The position numbers and the translations under genes were made by a program. Under the pieces are notes generated by a model that searched no databases, was not told the origin of the DNA, and worked only from the letters and a program-made list of their open reading frames with translations. A stretch of DNA of 26,512 nt. Source: a virus. Of the stretch, positions 22,422-26,512 are shown piece by piece (position 1 is the stretch's first letter; every line of letters starts with the position of its first letter). Location of the stretch: positions 1 through 26,512 of the IMG/VR virus record IMGVR_UViG_3300033148_002449; one strand, 5' to 3'.

Positions 22422-23834
22422 TTAACCAAGCAGGGGCACGCACAGATCATCGTCGAGCACGGCAACACCGGCCAACAGATCAACTGCCACAACTCTTCCG
22501 ACGTTGATAACGTCCTGCATCGACACGCGAACGCCGAGGCCATAAGCATCAGCAACCGCAGTCATCATACCAGCGCCACTCACCTGCTCCAACGGGCGAG
22601 TCACCAAAGCCAGTGCATTTTTGTGCAAGCCAAGGTTGAACGAGCCATAAGGACCAGGACAAACAACAGTCGAATCAGCAGTAATCGTCGTGTCCAACGG
22701 ACGATCAAGAACAACCTCACTGGTGGTGCCATCAACGGTCGATTCGATCACAACATACGTGTGACGATTCGCACCCGTGGACGCATCACAGAAGGCAATC
22801 AACTGACCAACTTGTGGGCCTTTTGCCGTGGTATGAGATTTCAATGAGATTTCCTCACTGTAACCCGCGGCGCGGGTAGTTGCCACAGCACAACTCTTGT
22901 AGTGCTTCGCAACTGCGCTATTCGCAATAGCGTACTTCAAAGCCTCATGAAGAACGATGGCACCCGTACTAACATCAGTCATGTACGTTGGTTGCGCATT
23001 GCCAGCGATTACCAAGAACTCACCAACTACACCAGAGATAGCGACGTTGATAGCCCCAGCATACTCAGCAGCTTGGGCACCAGCACCATCAACCGCCAAG
23101 AGCGCGACATCAGCGCCAGTTTGAACACTGCTAACGTTTTGAGCCATATAGACATCAAAACCAAGCATCTCACCAATGGTAGCGGAACGCATCGCCGAAC
23201 CACCGTCACCACGCTCGTTTGCCTTAACAAATTTATCAGACTTCAACATCTGAGCCTTGGAAGACGGGGCAATAACTAGAGAACGTCCTTCAGACGGGAC
23301 TTTATTCTCGTTCATGATCTTGTCAACATCGACAACCCAATCATAGACGTTAGCGTAAGTCAACTCTTCCAAGCGGCCAGCCCGCTTAGACGAATCTGCC
23401 AAAAACGCACAAGCTCCGCGACCCAATACCGCACGATCAATACCGCGCGCAATTGCCAACATAGCTGGTTCAAGATAAGTTGATACCAACTCCTTGAAAG
23501 ACAGGCTCATTTCACTCGGACGAATAGTAAACGTCTGATTGAACCACTGATTCAAATCAACCGGAACATCCGTAGCAGAAGCATCCTGTGACGCAACAGT
23601 GGTCGCATCAGTTCTGCGAGAGATTTTGAACTCGCCCGGCTTACGGGTATGAACCCTATCACCGAACTTCGCAATCTTCGGACTAAAATCACGGTGAACC
23701 AATCCGGCAGCCACCATGTTTTCTTTCAAAATCTCCAAAGATTCTTGGGCCCAAATTTCCGGCACATAGGCATCAAGATCATTATCATAACACGCTACTT
23801 GAGCCGGGGACACATACAAACTGTACTTACACAT
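22422..23834 (-). CDS. Major capsid protein, P22 coat-like HK97 fold
   Basis: A 470-residue protein starting MCKYSLYVSPAQVACYDNDL, with AGGAG 10-14 nt before ATG 23834. Typical coat features are AYVPEIWAQESLEILKENM (22-40) and AGLVHRDFSPKIAKFGDRVH (43-62), then TFTIRPSEMSLSFKELVSTY (101-120) and the LEPAMLAIARGIDRAVLG helix (121-138). A region at about 310-400 (GQLIAFCDAS, YVVIEST, TSEVVLDRPL) looks like an inserted beta domain, and the end is beta-rich. Scaffold lies directly upstream and a hairpin directly downstream. This is the shell-forming protein of the head. The P22-like assignment is from memory of sequence style and length; no search was made. Confidence 0.92.
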   Translation of the reverse strand: MCKYSLYVSPAQVACYDNDLDAYVPEIWAQESLEILKENMVAAGLVHRDFSPKIAKFGDRVHTRKPGEFKISRRTDATTVASQDASATDVPVDLNQWFNQTFTIRPSEMSLSFKELVSTYLEPAMLAIARGIDRAVLGRGACAFLADSSKRAGRLEELTYANVYDWVVDVDKIMNENKVPSEGRSLVIAPSSKAQMLKSDKFVKANERGDGGSAMRSATIGEMLGFDVYMAQNVSSVQTGADVALLAVDGAGAQAAEYAGAINVAISGVVGEFLVIAGNAQPTYMTDVSTGAIVLHEALKYAIANSAVAKHYKSCAVATTRAAGYSEEISLKSHTTAKGPQVGQLIAFCDASTGANRHTYVVIESTVDGTTSEVVLDRPLDTTITADSTVVCPGPYGSFNLGLHKNALALVTRPLEQVSGAGMMTAVADAYGLGVRVSMQDVINVGRVVAVDLLAGVAVLDDDLCVPLLG

Positions 23835-23851
23835 TTTTTCACTCCTAGAAG

Positions 23852-24688
23852 TTAATTTCCACCTAACCCAAGTTTTGTCTTTCGATATTCTTGGTATTGA
23901 GCCTGCGTCATGCTACGCGGGTCCACGTTCGCTCCCGATAATCCATCGGTATTTGAATTTCCACCCACCCCGGACACGACGTTAGCCTTAAAGAAATTCC
24001 CATACATTTCAGGAAGTTCCTTCATACGCTTCATCGCGTCTTCAGGTGTCAAGGTAGTAACAACAGATTTGCCATCTACCACATCCTCAAGGTCCACCAT
24101 CACGTGAGCTTCCTCGTCCAACTTAGTGTATGGTCGAAGAGCACTCATCATTTGACGGACATTATAAGCCTCATATTTTACAGCTGCTTCCTGCAATTCC
24201 CGCTCGATGCTCGAATCCTTAAACTTCGACTCCCAATCAGTTGCTCTCTTTTCAGCATCAGTCACCTTGCCGATAAGAGCCGCTTCCAACTCCTTTTTCT
24301 CTCGCGTAAGCAACTCCTCACGAGAGTGTAACTGCTTCTCAACCTCGGTCAATGACTCACGAAGCCCGTCTCGCTCTTGCTCTGTCAAGTTTTGATTCAC
24401 AAGTAAAGCGTTGTAAGTCTTTTCTTGCTTCTCCAACTCTGCTTTCGTCTGCGCCTTATGCTTAGCCTCCGTCTTACGGCGGTCAGCGGCTAGGTACGCA
24501 TTTACCTCCGCTTGGGTAAAAGTTTTAGTGCTGGCTCTAGCAGCGGCAGCTTCGGCAGCTTCAGCAGCTTCAGCAGCAGCAGCGACCTCAGCGGCGGCGA
24601 CAGCTTCAGCAGCGGCAGCTTCAACAGCGGCAGCTTCACCTGCTTCATCATAACACGCAATCATAGGTTGTGAATAATACTTTGACAT
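23852..24688 (-). CDS. Capsid scaffold protein
   Basis: A 278-residue acidic, helical protein. I chose ATG 24688, preceded by a strong GGGGAGGAGA ribosome site, over an upstream ATG. The N-terminus (MSKYYSQPMIACYDEAGEAA) leads into an Ala/Glu-only stretch at about residues 16-50. Then comes TKTFTQAEVNAYLAADRRKT, long coiled-coil sequence at about 70-175 (KQEKTYNALLVNQ, EVEKQLHSREELLTREKKEL), and a C-terminal region ending QAQYQEYRKTKLGLGGN whose basic tail is typical of coat-binding ends of scaffolds. The position directly before the coat gene and 17 nt away fits. The TFTQAEVN and ERDGLRE phrases are common in phage scaffolds. Confidence 0.87.
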   Translation of the reverse strand: MSKYYSQPMIACYDEAGEAAAVEAAAAEAVAAAEVAAAAEAAEAAEAAAARASTKTFTQAEVNAYLAADRRKTEAKHKAQTKAELEKQEKTYNALLVNQNLTEQERDGLRESLTEVEKQLHSREELLTREKKELEAALIGKVTDAEKRATDWESKFKDSSIERELQEAAVKYEAYNVRQMMSALRPYTKLDEEAHVMVDLEDVVDGKSVVTTLTPEDAMKRMKELPEMYGNFFKANVVSGVGGNSNTDGLSGANVDPRSMTQAQYQEYRKTKLGLGGN

Positions 24689-24761
24689 TTCAATCTCCTC
24701 CCCAGATTCTTTCGGTTGACTATGGCTGGGTTCCATAAGCACCGTCCCGAGTAACTCGGTA

Positions 24762-25217
24762 TTAAACTACATTCAATCTTGCGAATTCACCAAAGAATTT
24801 CTTAGCCGCTTTGTTATACGCTTTAGCGGCGTCTAGTTTATCTATGAAAAGACCAAGAAAGTATCGCTTGCCATTACACCTAATTTGAGTACACCACTTA
24901 CTACAATCTCTTCTATAATAAACACCCTTAAAGCCCGATGTATTACTTTTCTGCGGTGGGCAATTCATCTTTTGTTGCGCTGGTGTTGCTGGCCGCAAAT
25001 TCTTACGTCGATTGTCGAGTTTGTCTAAATTTTTATGATCAATCGTTTGGGAGCAATCTACCCCGGCGCGCTCTGCAATTACTCGGTGCATTCTGATTGC
25101 CGGCGATCCGCTAACTACATACCCGTGATGCCAGCACCACTTAAATTGACTAAGATACTCATAGTCAATATTATCAACCAGTGCATATTTACCTTGAGTG
25201 AGTGAGATTCTTTTCAT
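24762..25217 (-). CDS. HNH homing endonuclease with AP2-like C-terminal domain
   Basis: A 151-residue free-standing nuclease. The start is ATG 25217, overlapping the upstream TGA by one base (TGATG), after AAGGG. Residues 20-80 show the HNH core: FKWCWHHGYVV, MHRVIAE with H44, then IDHKNLDKLDNRRKNLRPAT (59-78) with D60, H61 and Asn residues that would bind metal. The C-terminal part is AP2-like: SGFKGVYYRRDCSKW (94-108), IRCNGKRYFLGLF, then LDAAKAYNKAAKKFFG. Such proteins cut a homing site near their own insertion. It sits between the adaptor-like and scaffold genes and interrupts the head module. A short hairpin (ccgag/ctcgg, 24747-24759) follows its stop. Confidence 0.9.
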   Translation of the reverse strand: MKRISLTQGKYALVDNIDYEYLSQFKWCWHHGYVVSGSPAIRMHRVIAERAGVDCSQTIDHKNLDKLDNRRKNLRPATPAQQKMNCPPQKSNTSGFKGVYYRRDCSKWCTQIRCNGKRYFLGLFIDKLDAAKAYNKAAKKFFGEFARLNVV

Positions 25218-25726
25218 CAACTAACCCTTGATAATTTAATTTCATTGCAGTCTCTAAGAAAAGGCTTTAGTAATTGCCACGCCGCCGCGCTTGGTATGCG
25301 ATGTACTACGTGTTCAATCGGTTGCATATCGCGGTTATACACCGTAGCGACTGATGCGTACCTTTGACTGGTCACGGCTAAACTCTCCAATTCTAAGTCG
25401 GGATCACGACCATCCAAAAGAGAATAGGCAATTTCATAACACGCACGTTCAATGTCGGTCGGGACTTCTGTGTCGGTGTCCCGAGGGAATTCCAACCCCT
25501 GGCTTGCCTCAGCTTCTCTAACTTGAGCATTAGTAGCCGACGAATTAGCCAATAAAAGTGTGTAAACTGCTGCCCTATAGCCTTTGAAATTCAAAGCGTC
25601 TATAAGCCGTGTCGCAGCTTGTAACGCCAGCGGCCGGTCGGCAACTTCAGATTCAGTCCAGACGGGGCTAAACAGCCGTCCTGCAAAGTAATCTGAAGCG
25701 CCGTTTATTGTTCCGTAATACGTCAT
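25217..25726 (-). CDS. DnaT-like family protein, probably a head-tail adaptor
   Basis: A 169-residue protein starting MTYYGTINGASDYFAGRLFS. ATG 25726 shares its A with the upstream TAA. The opening, the DRPLALQAATRLIDALNFKG segment (about 30-49), and the later EVPTDIERACYEIAYSLLDG (about 86-105) match a phage family that databases name putative DnaT-like ssDNA-binding protein. In phage structural modules it is probably a head-tail connector or adaptor. Its position, upstream of scaffold and coat rather than after them, is a little unusual. It is followed by the HNH gene. Confidence 0.8.
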   Translation of the reverse strand: MTYYGTINGASDYFAGRLFSPVWTESEVADRPLALQAATRLIDALNFKGYRAAVYTLLLANSSATNAQVREAEASQGLEFPRDTDTEVPTDIERACYEIAYSLLDGRDPDLELESLAVTSQRYASVATVYNRDMQPIEHVVHRIPSAAAWQLLKPFLRDCNEIKLSRVS

Positions 25727-26512
25727 TAACTCGCTATCCAAGAGTAATCACAACCATCAGATGCTTGCCCTGCCACCACGATTGTAACTTCAGCATCAGG
25801 ATCGCCCTTTATAACTTCCGCAGGAGTGACAGTACCTAAGTTTCCTTTATGCGTTTCAACAACCCCAACTGTGAGCTCGTTGCCAGGGGTTGTTTCAACT
25901 ACATCAACAGTAAGCTCGTTGCCAGGGGTTGTTTCAACTACATCAACAGTAAGCTCGTTGCCGGGAGTAGTCTCAACAACATCGACAGTGAGCTCGTTGC
26001 CGGGAGTAGTCTCAACAACATCGACAGTGAGCTCGTTGCCGGGAGTAGTCTCAACAACATCGACAGTGAGCTCGTTACCAGTGGTCGTTTCAACTACATC
26101 AACAGTAAGCTCGTTGCCAGGGGTTGTTTCAACGATCGTTATTGTCGCGGGATCGCCCACTAAGTCTGTATCATCGCCTGTTAACGCTACTATAGCTTGA
26201 TAACCTAAATCACCTTGGAATGTGACAACCCACTCTGGGGCAGTTCCAGCAACACCCACATCACCAGTTCCAATATTATTCAAACCCTCAAGAGCATCTT
26301 GCACTTCTTGAGCAGTGGCGTCCCAGTCAATATTCGCAGTTGTTTGTCCTGAGTACGTTAATGTAAATGTACCGCTTGTCACACCATTTAAGGTTACAGT
26401 TTGGACCTCATCGGTTCCACCTACACCACTGATGGCTGAAACATCAGTATTCGCCAACAACTCACCGAACGTCACAACATAAGATGATCCAGGCGTACCA
26501 GTCACAGCAACG
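25726..26512 (-). CDS. Partial beta-domain structural protein with 13-residue repeats (5' end outside window)
   Basis: An open frame ends at TAA 25728-25726 and continues to the right edge. The first visible residues (VAVTGTPGSSYVVTFGELL) look like the second half of a domain, so the true start is beyond the window. A complete copy of the domain follows: VQTVTLNGVTSGTFTLTYSG, WDATAQEVQDALEGLNNIG, then EWVVTFQGDLGY. It aligns with residues 28-140 of the major tail protein. Seven 13-residue units (VETTPGNELTVDV) come next. The tail end reads VTIVVAGQASDGCDYSWIAS. It is probably an extended surface-exposed structural protein encoded upstream of the head genes. No enzyme motif is visible. Confidence 0.85.
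   Translation of the reverse strand, partial: VAVTGTPGSSYVVTFGELLANTDVSAISGVGGTDEVQTVTLNGVTSGTFTLTYSGQTTANIDWDATAQEVQDALEGLNNIGTGDVGVAGTAPEWVVTFQGDLGYQAIVALTGDDTDLVGDPATITIVETTPGNELTVDVVETTTGNELTVDVVETTPGNELTVDVVETTPGNELTVDVVETTPGNELTVDVVETTPGNELTVDVVETTPGNELTVGVVETHKGNLGTVTPAEVIKGDPDAEVTIVVAGQASDGCDYSWIAS
25854..26126 (-). repeat. Seven tandem 39-bp in-frame repeats
   Basis: Seven contiguous 39-bp units, each encoding VETTPGNELTVDV with few changes: one unit has VETTTGNELTVDV, and the last in protein order ends TVGV. A partial, diverged unit (VETHKGN) follows. Units differ mainly at synonymous positions and fall into two nucleotide types. Confidence 0.95.

Noticed and set aside
22401-22847. 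Rightward 148-residue open frame opposite the capsid gene
   Set aside because: It is a mirror frame of the coat gene with unusual composition (rich in Asn, His and Arg), and it starts within the hairpin region.
24535-24660. Low-complexity GC-rich stretch as a non-coding repeat
   Set aside because: It encodes an in-frame Ala/Glu helix in the scaffold N-terminal region, an ordinary feature of acidic helical scaffolds.
25854-26126. Regular repeats suggestive of a CRISPR array
   Set aside because: Units are contiguous with no unique spacers, have a period of exactly 13 codons, and continue an open reading frame with a conserved peptide.
25826-26200. Rightward 124-residue repeat-containing frame
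   Set aside because: It is the antisense reading of the 39-bp repeats. A second antisense frame is open as well, as expected of a repeat period divisible by three.
1-26512. tRNA genes, integrase/attachment site, lysis or defence genes
   Set aside because: I saw no cloverleaf, recombinase motif, lysozyme/amidase motif or defence-type protein on either strand of this window.

Overview
The window is a piece of a tailed double-stranded DNA bacteriophage (or prophage) genome. One long leftward block carries head and tail genes in the usual order of a phage with a long non-contractile tail: scaffold, HK97-fold coat, neck genes, tail tube, frameshifted tail chaperone, tape measure, tail tip. A shorter rightward block carries replication genes. 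No tail sheath gene is visible, so a siphovirus-like particle is the best guess. Terminase, portal, lysis and integration genes are not in the window. The host cannot be named from this sequence. A small beta domain found in two of the structural proteins recalls domains I associate with Planctomycetota-type and environmental phages, but that is only an impression.

Layout. Positions 1-695 hold the 5' part of a leftward gene that runs off the left edge. Positions 696-852 are a divergent intergenic region dominated by a perfect 47-bp inverted repeat (735-781 / 796-842). Positions 853-6367 are a tightly overlapping rightward operon: a primase-polymerase/SF3 helicase, a 63-residue protein, a dATP/dGTP diphosphohydrolase-like (MazG-type) protein, a DnaQ-like 3'-5' exonuclease, a 372-residue Trp/Tyr/Cys-rich protein of unknown function, a Cys-cluster (zinc-ribbon-like) protein and a small Cys-containing protein. 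The last gene runs 62 bp into the 3' end of the convergent tail-hub gene.

Positions 26512-6306, read leftwards, are the structural block: a partial beta-domain protein with seven in-frame 39-bp repeats, an adaptor/DnaT-like protein, an HNH homing endonuclease, scaffold, major capsid protein, hairpin, a small membrane protein, head closure, tail terminator, major tail protein, tail assembly chaperone with a canonical -1 slippery site (T TTT TTA), a minor tail protein, tape measure, tail-tip accessory proteins interrupted by a GIY-YIG homing endonuclease, fibre-like proteins, and a 1265-residue tail hub with four Ig-like repeats inserted near its N-terminus.

The observations I rate highest are the perfect inverted repeat that gives two divergent genes the same leader, the frameshifted chaperone gene whose -1 frame ends exactly on the start codon of the next gene, the Ig-like array inserted in the tail hub, the 13-residue repeat kept identical at protein level while its codons vary, and the domain sharing between neighbouring structural proteins. 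I did not find a clearly new defence or signalling system. Functions rest on motifs and gene order read by eye, without database searches.
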